64,000 nt of DNA, from positions 122,892 through 186,891 of the forward strand of contig NZ_BSTL01000001.1 of NCBI RefSeq assembly GCF_030269485.1, written 5' to 3'. Made by a program: the position numbers and the translations under genes. Below are positions 16,275-25,651 of this stretch, piece by piece. Within the stretch, counting starts at the first letter, position 1, and the number at the start of each line of letters is the position of its first letter. Under the pieces are notes generated by a model that was given only the letters and a program-made list of their open reading frames with translations, was not told the DNA's origin and did not search any database. Origin of the DNA: Actinoplanes sp. NBRC 103695. GTDB taxonomy: Bacteria > Actinomycetota > Actinomycetes > Mycobacteriales > Micromonosporaceae.

Positions 16275-19200
16275 TTGGACACGGTGATCCTGGGAGCGGT
16301 GCGGGCTCGGGCCGCCCAGTCGCTCATGCTGCTCGTCCTCGCCGGACTCCTGACCACCGCCGCGGTGGCCGGCCCCTGGTACGGCCTGACCGTCGCCTCG
16401 CGGGTGGCCGCCGCCGACGTGGCCGCCGCCCCGGCCGCGCAGCGGGTGCTGTCGATGCAGCGGCAGGGCACCGTCGAGGGCGGGGACGCCCGGGCCGGCC
16501 TGACCGGGTTCGGCCGCTCCGTCAGCGACCGGCTCACGATCACCGGCGCCACTCCGCTGCTCGGCGCCACCCGGCCGATGGTCTACCGGTCCAACGCTCT
16601 CAACGCCGCCTCCTCAGCGATCCCGGTCGCCTACCGCGACGACTTCTGCGGGCACGTGCGGCTCACCGGCGCCTGCCCGGCCGCCGCCGCGGACGCCGCG
16701 ATCAGCGGCCAGACCGCCAAGCGCCTCAAGCTCGCGCCCGGCGACCCGATCCCGGTCCGGCAGTCGCCCGGCGCCGACCCGGTGCCGCTCCGGGTCACCG
16801 CCGTCTACGAGCTCGACGACCCGGCCAGCGCCTACTGGGCCAACCCCGCCTACCGCGCCCAGGCCAGCCTCGACCCGATCTTCACGGTGCTGGAGAGCTT
16901 CAACGCCCAGCAGCTCGCCACCCCGGTCTTCGTCACCGACATCGAGGTGCCCGAGCCGCTGCTGCGCGGCGACAACGGCTACAGCCTGCGCCGGGTGGTG
17001 AACGCGGCGCGGCCCGAGCTGATCGCCGACGGCGTCGAGGTCACCGACCCGACCCGCGATCTGCTCCGGCAGGTCGGCGACGACCGCACCTCGGTGCTGC
17101 TGGGTGTGCTCGTCGCGCTCGGCCAGGTGCTGGTGCTCGGCTGGGCGGCGCTCGGCCTGGCCGGGCGGGCCTCGCTGCCCGCCCGCCGGGACGACGCCGG
17201 CCTGCTCAAGCTGCGCGGCAACACCCGCGGCGGGATGCTCCGGATGATCTCCGGCCAGCACCTGCCGCCCCTGGCCGCCGGCGTGCTCGCCGGGGTGCCG
17301 ATCGGCTTCCTGGCCGGCTGGCGGCTCGCCGGCGGCCTCCCGGTCCGCTCCGAGCTGTGGCTGGCCCTGCTCGGCACCCTGGCCGCCGTCGTCGTCGTGC
17401 TGCTCGTCGCCATGCTGGTGATGGTCGCGGTGGACGCGGTCATGCTGCGCCTGCCGATCGCCACCCTGCTGCGCCGGGCCGCCGCGAAACGCCGCGGCCG
17501 GGCCGCCGACATCCTCGACCTGATCCTGCTCGCGCTCGCCGCCGCGGCGATCTACCAGGCGCGCAGCGGCGACCGGCCGACCGGCCTCGGCGTGGTCGCC
17601 CCCGGCCTGACCGCGCTCGCGATCGCCCTCGTGCTGGCCCGGCTGCTGCGCTCGGTCACCGGGTGGGCCGGTGGCCTGGCCGTCCGCCAGGGCCGCCTGC
17701 GCTCCGGCCTGGCCGCCGTGCAGGTGTCCCGGCAGCCCGCCGCCGACCGGGTGTTCGTGCTGGTCGCGACCGCGGTCGCGATGCTCGCCCTGGGCGCGGG
17801 CAGCCTGGCCGCGGCCGACCGGGACCGGGTCGACCGGGCCGGCGTCGAGCTGGGCGCCCAACGGGTGCTGACCGTCGGCGCGGGCAGCACCACGGAGTTC
17901 CTCGCCGCCGTGCGAGCGGCGGATCCGGACGGGCGTACGGCGATGGCCGCCCTGGTCGACCTCAACAGCAACCCGCCCATCCTGGCCGTGGACAGCTCCC
18001 GGCTCGCGGCCGTGGCGGGCTGGCGCGCCGAGTTCGGGCCGGAGACCGCGCTGCCCGCCGCGATCGCCGGCGCCCGCCCGCCGGCGCCCCTGCCGTTGAT
18101 CACCGGCGACCGGCTCGAGCTGCGGCTGCGCAACGGCCGCCCGCTGCCCGCCCTGCTCACCGTGACGATGCAGCAGGAGAAGGACGGCGCCACCGTGGAG
18201 GCGAAATTCGACAACGTCCAGCCGGGGGAGCGGAGCGTGACCGCCCGGGTGCCGGCGTGCGCCGTCGCGCCGGGCTGCCGGTTCGTCCGCTTCCAGCTGT
18301 CCACCCCGATCACCGAGACCGGCAAGCCCACGCCCGGCCCGGTCGTCATCGAGGGCCTGCGCCAGCTCGGGCCGGACCGGCAGATCCTCGGACCCGAGCA
18401 GCTCGGCGACGTGAAGCGCTGGTTCACCGACATCACCGGCGTGGCGCTCGAACTGAGCACGACCGGGGGCAGGCTGACGATGACCGCCGGGGACACGCGC
18501 GGTCAGACCGCCGGCGACCGGGTGTACGCGGCCGAGGTGGCCCGCCCGCTGCCGGTGGTGCTGGCCGGGCCGCAGCCCCAGGAGTGGCGCTTCGACGACT
18601 CGTCCAGCCCGCGCTTCGGAGCCGGGGAGAACCCGGTGACCGTGGTCGCCGACGTGCCCGTGCTGCCGGTGCTGGGCAACGCCGGGATGATGGTCGACCT
18701 GGACACGGCCCGGCGTACCGCGGCCGACGCCAACCTGGTCGGCGCCTACCAGGTGTGGCTGGCTCCCGGCGCGCCGGACACCGTCCTGGACCGGCTCCGC
18801 GACGCCGGGCTGACCGTCGTGGCGGACCGGACCACGGCCGGCCGCGAGGAGCAGCTGGCCGCGCAGGGCGGCGCGGCGGCCGCCCGGTTCGGGCTGCTGA
18901 CCGTGATCATCGCTCTGCTGCTGGCCGCCGGCGCGGTCGCCGTCACCGCGGCGTCCGACCGCGACGCGTACGCCGCCCAGCTCCGCTCGCTGCGCGTGCA
19001 GGGCCTGTCGGAGCCCAGCGCGGTGGCCGCCGGATATCTGGGCATCGCCGCGCTGGTCGTGGTGGGCCTGATCGCCGGGCTGCTGGCCGCGAAACTGACG
19101 GTGCCCATCGTGGACCTGGCCGCGCCACCGTTCGGCGACGGGTGGCGGGTGGTGCCACCACCCGGACCGCTCGGCTGGACCGCCCTCGGCGTCGCCGCGT

Positions 19201-19283
19201 TCGCCGCCACCGCCACGCTCGCGATCACCGGCGTGCTGTCCGCCCGCCCGCTGGCCCGCAAGGTGCGGGGAGGCCTGCGATGA
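16275..19283 (+). CDS. FtsX-like ABC transporter permease, large (unit 1)
   Basis: A 1,002-residue membrane protein. TTG 16275 with GGGGG upstream is chosen; GTG 16284 is possible. A membrane helix at about 10-35 is followed by a large extracytoplasmic domain. A central FtsX-type block of helices lies at about 270-470, then a second large outside domain, and a last block of three helices at about 870-1000. This is the MacB/LolC-like FtsX superfamily arranged as a fused pair, as seen in actinobacterial permeases of unknown cargo. It overlaps the next gene by four bases (ATGA). No ATP-binding gene is adjacent, which is unusual for this group. Confidence 0.85.
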   Translation: MDTVILGAVRARAAQSLMLLVLAGLLTTAAVAGPWYGLTVASRVAAADVAAAPAAQRVLSMQRQGTVEGGDARAGLTGFGRSVSDRLTITGATPLLGATRPMVYRSNALNAASSAIPVAYRDDFCGHVRLTGACPAAAADAAISGQTAKRLKLAPGDPIPVRQSPGADPVPLRVTAVYELDDPASAYWANPAYRAQASLDPIFTVLESFNAQQLATPVFVTDIEVPEPLLRGDNGYSLRRVVNAARPELIADGVEVTDPTRDLLRQVGDDRTSVLLGVLVALGQVLVLGWAALGLAGRASLPARRDDAGLLKLRGNTRGGMLRMISGQHLPPLAAGVLAGVPIGFLAGWRLAGGLPVRSELWLALLGTLAAVVVVLLVAMLVMVAVDAVMLRLPIATLLRRAAAKRRGRAADILDLILLALAAAAIYQARSGDRPTGLGVVAPGLTALAIALVLARLLRSVTGWAGGLAVRQGRLRSGLAAVQVSRQPAADRVFVLVATAVAMLALGAGSLAAADRDRVDRAGVELGAQRVLTVGAGSTTEFLAAVRAADPDGRTAMAALVDLNSNPPILAVDSSRLAAVAGWRAEFGPETALPAAIAGARPPAPLPLITGDRLELRLRNGRPLPALLTVTMQQEKDGATVEAKFDNVQPGERSVTARVPACAVAPGCRFVRFQLSTPITETGKPTPGPVVIEGLRQLGPDRQILGPEQLGDVKRWFTDITGVALELSTTGGRLTMTAGDTRGQTAGDRVYAAEVARPLPVVLAGPQPQEWRFDDSSSPRFGAGENPVTVVADVPVLPVLGNAGMMVDLDTARRTAADANLVGAYQVWLAPGAPDTVLDRLRDAGLTVVADRTTAGREEQLAAQGGAAAARFGLLTVIIALLLAAGAVAVTAASDRDAYAAQLRSLRVQGLSEPSAVAAGYLGIAALVVVGLIAGLLAAKLTVPIVDLAAPPFGDGWRVVPPPGPLGWTALGVAAFAATATLAITGVLSARPLARKVRGGLR

Positions 19284-22228
19284 TCGGGCTCGTTCTCGCC
19301 ATGCTGTGGAGCCGCCGCGGCCAGGCCCTCACGGTCGCCCTGCTCACCATGCTCGGGGTGGCCGCCGCGGTGGCGGGTCCGGCGTGGCTGCGTGCCACCG
19401 ACCGGGCCGTCGCCGCCGGGCAGGTCGAGGTGGCGCCCGGCATCCTCAGGACGTTCACCCTCACCCAGGACCAGCCCGACCAGCGCGCCCTGGTCGGCGC
19501 CCCCCGGCAGCAGAGCCTCGAGGACACCCGCAGCGCGCTGCTCGGGCTGCCCGGGTTCTCGTACGTGTCGGCGGCCGAGTTCCCGGCCGTCGGCATCGAG
19601 CCGGACATCACCCGGCGCACCCAGTTCGTGTACCGCCAGAACGCCTGCGCGCACCTGCAGATCATCGACGGCCGCTGCCTGTCCGGCGAGGGCGACATCG
19701 TGATCGGCGAGCGCACCGCGAAACGCCTCGGCATCAAACCCGGGCAGTCCATCGTGATGGCGTTCGCGGTGCTCGTCCGCGCGGACGGCGACACGTTCTA
19801 CGCGGCCGACGGCGTGAAGAAGCCGTTGCTGGTCGCCGGCATCTACCGGGTGCCCGAGCCGGACGCGCCGTACTGGGGCGGCAACGCCTACTTCGCCAGC
19901 TACGTCGGCGCGCCCGACGAGCCCGGGTTCGTGCTGGACTCGACGATCACCGCGATGGACCACGGCACCACCCAGCTCACCGTGGACGGCATCGCCGAGC
20001 CGGACGCCCTGGGGGTGGACCGGCTGCCCGCCGTGCAGAGCGCCCTCGCCGCGCTCCAGGCCCAGGTCGCCGCCCTGAGCACCGCCGACATCAAGCTGAA
20101 GACCGGCATCCCCGACCTGCTCGCCCGGATCGACCAGGGCCGCGAGGCGGCGCATCTGATCGTGCCGGTGCCCGCGGTCGCGCTGATCCTGCTCAGCTGC
20201 CTCACCATCTTCCTCGCGGTCGGCTACGGCACCGAGGGCCGCCGCCCCGAGCTGGCCGTCGTCGCGCTGCGCGGCGCCCGCTGGGGTCAGCGCTGGTGGC
20301 TGGCCACCGGCGAGAACCTGGTGGCCGTGCTGGCCGGCGCGATCGCCGGGTGCATCGCCGCGCAGCTGCTGGTCAACGCGATCGCCGCGGTCCGGTTCCC
20401 CGGCGTGGGCGCCGACGCCGGCCTGGACTCGCTCCGCTGGGCGCCGGTGGCCGCCCTGGCCGCCCTGATCACCGCGGTCCTGGCCGAATGGCGCCAGCTG
20501 TTCAGCCCGGTCACCGAGCTGCTGCGCCGCGCCCCGGTGGTGCGGCGCGCGATCGGCGCGATCGCGCTCCAGGCCGCTGTCGCGGTGCTCGCGGTCCTCG
20601 CGGCGGTCCAGCTCTTCGTCACCGGCGGCACGCTGACAGGCGTGGGTACGTTCGCCAGCGCCCTGGTCGCGGTGGCACTGTCCCAGCTCGCCGCCCGGGC
20701 CGTGCTGCCCGTCGTCACCCGGTACGCCGCCCGCCAGCTCGGCCGCGGCCGCCCCGGCCTGGCGCTCGCCGGCTTCCAGCTGTCCCGCCGCCCCGGCGCC
20801 ACGCGCATCTTCACGCTGCTGGTGGCCGCGGTCGCCGTCGCCGGGTTCGCCGCCTGCGCGGTGGACGCCGCCGCGCGCAGCCGCACCGTGCAGGCCGACC
20901 TCGGCACCGGCGCCGCCCGGGTGGTGTCGGTGCAACCGGTCGGACGGCAGGCGCTGCTCGCCGCGGTCGACAAGGCGGACCCTGACGGCGCGTACGCGAT
21001 GGCCGCGGTCCGCATGATCACCGACCCGGGCAAACCCGCCGGGCTGGCGGTCGACTCCACCCGCCTCGCCGCGGTCGCGAACTGGCCGGCCGGCGACGTC
21101 GAAGCGGCCGGGAAGGCGCTGAAGCCGGAGGCGCCCGCGCCGCTCACCTTCCCCGACGCCAAGGTGTCGGTGGACCTGACCGCGACCGGCCTCAACCCCG
21201 ACAAGCTGGTGACCGTCGGCATCGTGGTCGGTTCGCCGGCCGGCGACGCGATCCTCCCGCTCGGCGACCTGAAGCCCGGCCGGCACACGTACGCCCTGGA
21301 CGTCGACGTCTGCGAGAAGGGCTGCCGGGTCCAGGCGATCCGGATCACCGAGGGCGACGGCAACCGCGACATCGTCGGCACGGTGACGCTGAACTCGCCC
21401 CGGGCGGCCGCCTGGCGGGCCAACTCGCCGGCCGCTGTCCGCCCCGACGGCACGATCGACCTGACCGCGGTCAACGGCATCCAGGACTCGCTGTTCCTGC
21501 AGCCGGTGTCCACCCCCGCGGCGCTGCCCGCGGTGGTCGCCGGCGACGGCAACGACGACCCGATCCCCGGCGTCGACGGCCGCCCGGTCCCGATCACCCC
21601 GATCGCCCACCTGGGCGCCCTGCCCGGCGTCGGCACTCCCGCCACGATGATCGACCTGGACTACGCCGCCCGGCTCGCCCTCGACGGCGGCCCCAGCGCC
21701 TTCAACCAGGTGTGGCTCAACGCGAAGGCGCCCGGCGACGTCCTGGACCGGCTCTCCGCCGCCGGCCTGGTGGTCACCGGCGACGTGCGCGCATCCGACG
21801 TGCAGCGGTCGCTGGACGAGCAGGGCCCCGCCCTGGCCCTGATCTTCGCCGTGATCATCGCGGTGCTGGCCGCCGGGCTGGCCGCGGGCGCGCTGGTGCT
21901 GGCCGCCGCAGTCGACCGCCCGCGCCGGGTGGAGGATCTGACCGCGTTGCGGGCGCAGGGCCTGTCCCGGCGCGCCTTGCGGCAGGCGACCCTGTGGACC
22001 TACCCGGCCCTGGTCGCCGCGGCGGTGGTGGCCGGCCTGGCGATCGCGTTGCTCACCTGGTGGGTGACCGGCTGGGCGCTGCCGCTGTCCGGCATCTCGC
22101 CGCCGCCCCTCCCGCTGCCCGGCTGGCCGCGCCCGTGGGTCCTGGCCGTCGTCACCGTGGTCGCGGGTTGCGCTTTGGCGGCCGTGGCCTGGCTGACGGG
22201 TCGCCGCACCCTCGCCGCGGTGCGTTAG
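19280..22228 (+). CDS. FtsX-like ABC transporter permease, large (unit 2)
   Basis: A 982-residue relative of the preceding gene, with the same plan: N-terminal helix, outside domain, FtsX helix block (about 295-490), second outside domain and C-terminal helix block (about 850-980). Both proteins share parallel wording such as the APGDVLDRL/APDTVLDRL segment before the last helices, so they probably arose by duplication and work as a heterodimer. The ATG lies inside the preceding stop codon. Cargo is unknown; lipids, lipoproteins or peptides are known for the superfamily. Confidence 0.85.
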   Translation: MIGLVLAMLWSRRGQALTVALLTMLGVAAAVAGPAWLRATDRAVAAGQVEVAPGILRTFTLTQDQPDQRALVGAPRQQSLEDTRSALLGLPGFSYVSAAEFPAVGIEPDITRRTQFVYRQNACAHLQIIDGRCLSGEGDIVIGERTAKRLGIKPGQSIVMAFAVLVRADGDTFYAADGVKKPLLVAGIYRVPEPDAPYWGGNAYFASYVGAPDEPGFVLDSTITAMDHGTTQLTVDGIAEPDALGVDRLPAVQSALAALQAQVAALSTADIKLKTGIPDLLARIDQGREAAHLIVPVPAVALILLSCLTIFLAVGYGTEGRRPELAVVALRGARWGQRWWLATGENLVAVLAGAIAGCIAAQLLVNAIAAVRFPGVGADAGLDSLRWAPVAALAALITAVLAEWRQLFSPVTELLRRAPVVRRAIGAIALQAAVAVLAVLAAVQLFVTGGTLTGVGTFASALVAVALSQLAARAVLPVVTRYAARQLGRGRPGLALAGFQLSRRPGATRIFTLLVAAVAVAGFAACAVDAAARSRTVQADLGTGAARVVSVQPVGRQALLAAVDKADPDGAYAMAAVRMITDPGKPAGLAVDSTRLAAVANWPAGDVEAAGKALKPEAPAPLTFPDAKVSVDLTATGLNPDKLVTVGIVVGSPAGDAILPLGDLKPGRHTYALDVDVCEKGCRVQAIRITEGDGNRDIVGTVTLNSPRAAAWRANSPAAVRPDGTIDLTAVNGIQDSLFLQPVSTPAALPAVVAGDGNDDPIPGVDGRPVPITPIAHLGALPGVGTPATMIDLDYAARLALDGGPSAFNQVWLNAKAPGDVLDRLSAAGLVVTGDVRASDVQRSLDEQGPALALIFAVIIAVLAAGLAAGALVLAAAVDRPRRVEDLTALRAQGLSRRALRQATLWTYPALVAAAVVAGLAIALLTWWVTGWALPLSGISPPPLPLPGWPRPWVLAVVTVVAGCALAAVAWLTGRRTLAAVR

Positions 22229-22588
22229 GTCGTGTCTCGTGGATCAGCCAAGTGCGCGTGCCGGCGGCGGCGACGAACCCTGCCGGTCCCGCCGGCCGAG
22301 ATGCCGGGCGCGGCGGCCTCCTGCGTCGTGCTGGACGGCATGGGCGCCGCGCGGCTTGTTGAGGAGGTCCGTGCCGCCCCGGACAGCACCGTCTGGGACG
22401 GCGGGCCGACCGTGACGTCGAGTTGTTCCTCCGCCCGATGCTCCCCGACGAGGCCGATTGCGGGGCGCTCCTGCGTTGACGCTCGCCCGGCCGCCCGGCC
22501 GCCCGGCCGCCCGGCCGCCCCGATCGCCCGGCTCCGCCTGCTCGTCCGGCCCGCCCGGTGGCCAGGCCCGCCTGGTCGCCCGCTGTCC
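22229..22588. other. Gene-free stretch with a possible gene relic
   Basis: A 360-base gap between a rightward permease gene and the leftward ROK gene. At about 22331-22485 the text reads like protein, VLDGMGAARLVEEVRAAP and then, after a frame change, DVELFLRPMLPDEADCGALL with a stop. This could be the remnant of a small gene. The part at about 22485-22530 is a run of CGCCCGGC-type repeats. No known family was recognised. Confidence 0.35.
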
Positions 22589-23704
22589 TCAGAGCGTCGC
22601 CCACACCCGGGACCAGACCTGCTCGGCGGCGCCCGTCAGCGGCGCTTCGTCGCCCAGCGCGGCGTCCCGGACGACCGGCGGATCGGCCCGCCGGAAGGCC
22701 ATCAGCCCGTCCGTGTACGCGCCGGTGAACTCCTCGGCCGCGACCTCCACCACGAGCGGAGCCAGACCGCCGACGGTGACCAGGCCGACGTCGAGCCCGT
22801 TGACGAGACCGGCGATGCCGCCACCCAGACAGGCGGCCGCGGAGGCGACCGCACGCCGCGCGGCGGTCTCGCCGTGCCGGGCGCGATCGAGGACCTGGCG
22901 GGCGTAGGTCACCGCGTCCTGCGGAAGGGTCTCGCCCAGTGTCCGCGCCAGACCCTCCGCGCCCACCGAGGTCGTCCAGCAGCCGGATGCTCCACAGTGG
23001 CAGCGGACGGCGCGATCCCCGAACGGCATGTGCCCGAACTCGCCGCCCACACCCTGCGCCCCGGGCAGAATGACGCCGTCGAGGGTCACCGCGCCGCCGA
23101 TGCCCGCGTCCAGCAGCAGATGCACGTGCAGACCGGCGCCGACGGCCGCCCCGCGGCGCGCCTCGCCCAGCGCGGCCAGCGTCGCGTCGTTGCCCGGCAG
23201 CACGAGGCCGCCCGGCCACACGCGGCGCATGTCGATGTCCCGCCAGCCCAGCAGGGGAGCGTGCACCAGACGGTCGTTCCGCACGACGCCGGGCAGCGCC
23301 ACGCCCACGCCCCGCACCCGGGGCCCGTACCGGCCGGCGAGATCCGCGGTCGCCGCGGCCAGGTCCGCGATCAGATGTTCGCTGCCGTCGTGGGCGCCCT
23401 CGTGGCCGGCGACCACGGCGCCGCCCAGTTCCTCCGCCCGGATCCGCCAGGCCTCGTGGGTGACGACCGCGCTGAGCACCAGTGGCCCTTCCGCGTGCGC
23501 GAGCAGCTCGCGGGTCGGCCGCCCCCGGCCGCCGGTGGGCACCGGCCGCTCGTCGAGCAGGCGCGCGCCGACGAGCGAGCTGACCAGTTCGGTGATCGTC
23601 CCGCTGGTGACCCCGAGCTGCACGGCCGCCCGGGACCGGGTCAGCCCGGGGCTCGCGTGGGCGAGTTTCAGCAGCTCCAGCGCGCGTGCGGTCGGTGATC
23701 CCAT
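22589..23704 (-). CDS. ROK-family transcriptional repressor
   Basis: A 371-residue protein. ATG 23704 is preferred over upstream starts because GGAAGGG precedes it and the winged helix (ARALELLKLAHASPG then SRAAVQLGVTSGTITELV) follows at once. The ROK domain has the zinc-type motif CHCGASGCW. The gene is divergent from an MFS transporter at 23746, with a 41-base gap holding a palindrome (23721-23733). It most likely controls that transporter and itself. The ligand, probably a sugar or an exported compound, is unknown. Confidence 0.87.
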   Translation of the reverse strand: MGSPTARALELLKLAHASPGLTRSRAAVQLGVTSGTITELVSSLVGARLLDERPVPTGGRGRPTRELLAHAEGPLVLSAVVTHEAWRIRAEELGGAVVAGHEGAHDGSEHLIADLAAATADLAGRYGPRVRGVGVALPGVVRNDRLVHAPLLGWRDIDMRRVWPGGLVLPGNDATLAALGEARRGAAVGAGLHVHLLLDAGIGGAVTLDGVILPGAQGVGGEFGHMPFGDRAVRCHCGASGCWTTSVGAEGLARTLGETLPQDAVTYARQVLDRARHGETAARRAVASAAACLGGGIAGLVNGLDVGLVTVGGLAPLVVEVAAEEFTGAYTDGLMAFRRADPPVVRDAALGDEAPLTGAAEQVWSRVWATL

Positions 23705-23720
23705 AACCCTTCCCTTTTTG

Positions 23721-23733
23721 CTGGCTCGGCCAG
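23721..23733. promoter_or_regulatory. ROK operator CTGGC-TCG-GCCAG
   Basis: A perfect 5-3-5 inverted repeat in the centre of the 41-base gap between the divergent ROK and MFS genes, flanked by AT-rich sequence (TTTTTG and TATATT) that can serve as promoter elements for both directions. Confidence 0.6.
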
Positions 23734-23745
23734 TATATTCGTGGT

Positions 23746-25071
23746 ATGCCATCGCGGCTTCCACTCACCCAGCTGGCGGTGCTCGGTGCCGCGCTGTTCG
23801 CCGCCGTCATCACCGAGCTGCTGCCGGTCGGCCTGCTGCCGCAGCTGGCGGACGCCTTCGACGTGGGGGAGCGACAGGTCGGATGGTGGGTGTCGGCGTA
23901 CGCCCTGGTGGTGGCCGGCGCCGCCATCCCGCTGACCGCTCTGCTGGCGCGGTGGCCCCGACGCCAGGCACTGCTCGTCCTGCTGGCCGTCTACGCGGCC
24001 GGTAACGCCCTGATCCTGGTCGCGCCGGCCTACTGGGTCGGGCTGGCCGGTCGGATCCTCGGCGGAGTGGCACACGCGGGCATCTTCTCAGTAGCGTTCG
24101 CCAGCGCGGCATCCCTGGCCCCACCCGGCAGGGCGGGCCGCGCGGTCGCGATCGTCAACGCCGGGGTGGCGCCCGCGTGGGCGCTCGGCCTGCCCGCCGC
24201 GACCGCCGCCGGAACGGCCTGGGGCTGGCGCTGGCCCTTCGCGGCCGCCATCGCCGTGATCGTCCTCCTGGCCGTCGCGGTAGCGCGCTTCATCCCGGCC
24301 CCACCCCCGATCACAGACTCGCCCGCCGCGGCCTCGACGGCCGCGTCCGCTGCTACCCCGTCGTCCGCAGCCCCGTCGTCCGCAGCCGAGTCGGCCGCCG
24401 GCCGTCAGACCGACACTCGCCACATGCCTGCCGACCGGCCTTCCGGTTCCAGTGGTGTGCTCGCCTCGCTTCGTGGGCGCGGTCTTCAGCTGATCGGCCT
24501 CACCACGGTCGTGCTGACCATCGGCCACTACAGCGCCTACACCTACGTGACCCCGCTCCTGCTGCGCGCCGGGGTAGAGCAGAGCGGGGTGAGCCTGATC
24601 CTGCTCGGCTACGGCGTGGCCAGTTCGCTGGGGCTGTTCCTGGCCGGCGCGTTCGTGGACCGCCATCTGGGTCCGTCCCTGCGCGTCGCCATCGCCGTCA
24701 CGGCCGCCGCGCTGCTGGCGATCGCGGCGCTGACACATTCCGTCGCGGGCACCGTCGCCGTCGTACTCGTCTGGGGTGTCTCCTTCAGTGCCCTGCCCAT
24801 CTTGATCAACACGGCCGCGTTGCGTGTCAGCGCGGTCCCCGACGCCGCGCCCGCGGTAGTCAACGCGATGTGGAACGTCGGCATCGCCTCAGGCGCCTGG
24901 GTGGGTGGCCTGGCCCTGCAGTCGGGCGGGTCGTCGCGGGTAGCGCTGGTCGCCGGTCTCCTCGTGACGTCGTCCCTGGTGCTGACCGGCGTCCGCTCGG
25001 CCTGGCGCGCCGGCGAGCGATCCTCCGACCGTCCCGCCGACGCGCCTTCCATAGCAGGTCAGGCACGGTGA
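23746..25071 (+). CDS. MFS transporter, DHA1/AraJ-type exporter
   Basis: A 441-residue major facilitator with about twelve hydrophobic segments. The first half has VGWWVSAYALVVAGAAIPLT and a loop GRILGGVAHAGIFS, in line with drug/sugar exporters of the DHA1 family. A central loop of about 50 residues is rich in Ala, Ser and Pro. The start ATG follows GTGGT, without a strong ribosome site. Divergent from the ROK repressor, so substrate-induced export is the likely role. Substrate unknown. Confidence 0.85.
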   Translation: MPSRLPLTQLAVLGAALFAAVITELLPVGLLPQLADAFDVGERQVGWWVSAYALVVAGAAIPLTALLARWPRRQALLVLLAVYAAGNALILVAPAYWVGLAGRILGGVAHAGIFSVAFASAASLAPPGRAGRAVAIVNAGVAPAWALGLPAATAAGTAWGWRWPFAAAIAVIVLLAVAVARFIPAPPPITDSPAAASTAASAATPSSAAPSSAAESAAGRQTDTRHMPADRPSGSSGVLASLRGRGLQLIGLTTVVLTIGHYSAYTYVTPLLLRAGVEQSGVSLILLGYGVASSLGLFLAGAFVDRHLGPSLRVAIAVTAAALLAIAALTHSVAGTVAVVLVWGVSFSALPILINTAALRVSAVPDAAPAVVNAMWNVGIASGAWVGGLALQSGGSSRVALVAGLLVTSSLVLTGVRSAWRAGERSSDRPADAPSIAGQAR

Positions 25072-25169
25072 TGCGGATATGTAGGCAGAGCAAGGCGAAG
25101 CTCGGCCGGAAGTCGGCGGCCCGCGGTGCTGCGTCGGTGTAAGCAGAGCAAAGCGCCGGGAAGAGGCCG

Positions 25170-25589
25170 TCAGAACGCCGTGAGGATGAGGGCGGTCAGG
25201 ACGATGCCCACCAGGTGGTAGCTGCCGGAGATGAGGCTGTAGAAGAACGGCCGCGGCATGTTCGGGTTGATCGCGATGTTCACGGTGTTCGCGACGAGAT
25301 AGCCGACGCCGACCACCAGCGCCAGCACCACCGCGTACCCCGCCGTCGTGATCTCCAGAGCCGCCATCAGCAGCGCCGTCGTGACCGTGACGACCAGCGT
25401 GCACACCGCCGGCCCGGCGATGAAGAGCGCGGACGGCTTCTCTCGCGGGGCGTCTGCCCGGCCGAGCGATGCGGCGTACGCCTTGCCGAACAGCGCGGTG
25501 AACCACACCCCGCCGAGCACGGTGTAGGCGACGAAGGCGACCAGGACGGCGATCCAGTTGACCGATCCGAATGCGGTGAGGATGTTCAT
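25170..25589 (-). CDS. DUF1761 family membrane protein
   Basis: A 139-residue protein with four predicted membrane helices. The start NWIAVLVAFVAYTVLGGVWF and a later NTVNIAINPNMPRPFFY are typical of DUF1761, a family without known function. It is divergent from the WYL regulator at 25652 with about 60 bases between, so it may be that regulator's target. Confidence 0.85.
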   Translation of the reverse strand: MNILTAFGSVNWIAVLVAFVAYTVLGGVWFTALFGKAYAASLGRADAPREKPSALFIAGPAVCTLVVTVTTALLMAALEITTAGYAVVLALVVGVGYLVANTVNIAINPNMPRPFFYSLISGSYHLVGIVLTALILTAF

Positions 25590-25651
25590 GTGATCAGCTT
25601 CTCGGCAGAAGAGGACAGCTACGGTCCGCTTCTTCGGCCATTCTTGGAGGC

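Noticed and set aside
16211..19279. A single 2,005-residue frame spanning both FtsX genes
   Set aside because: The first half is the shadow of FtsX unit 1; the real second gene starts at ATG 19280.
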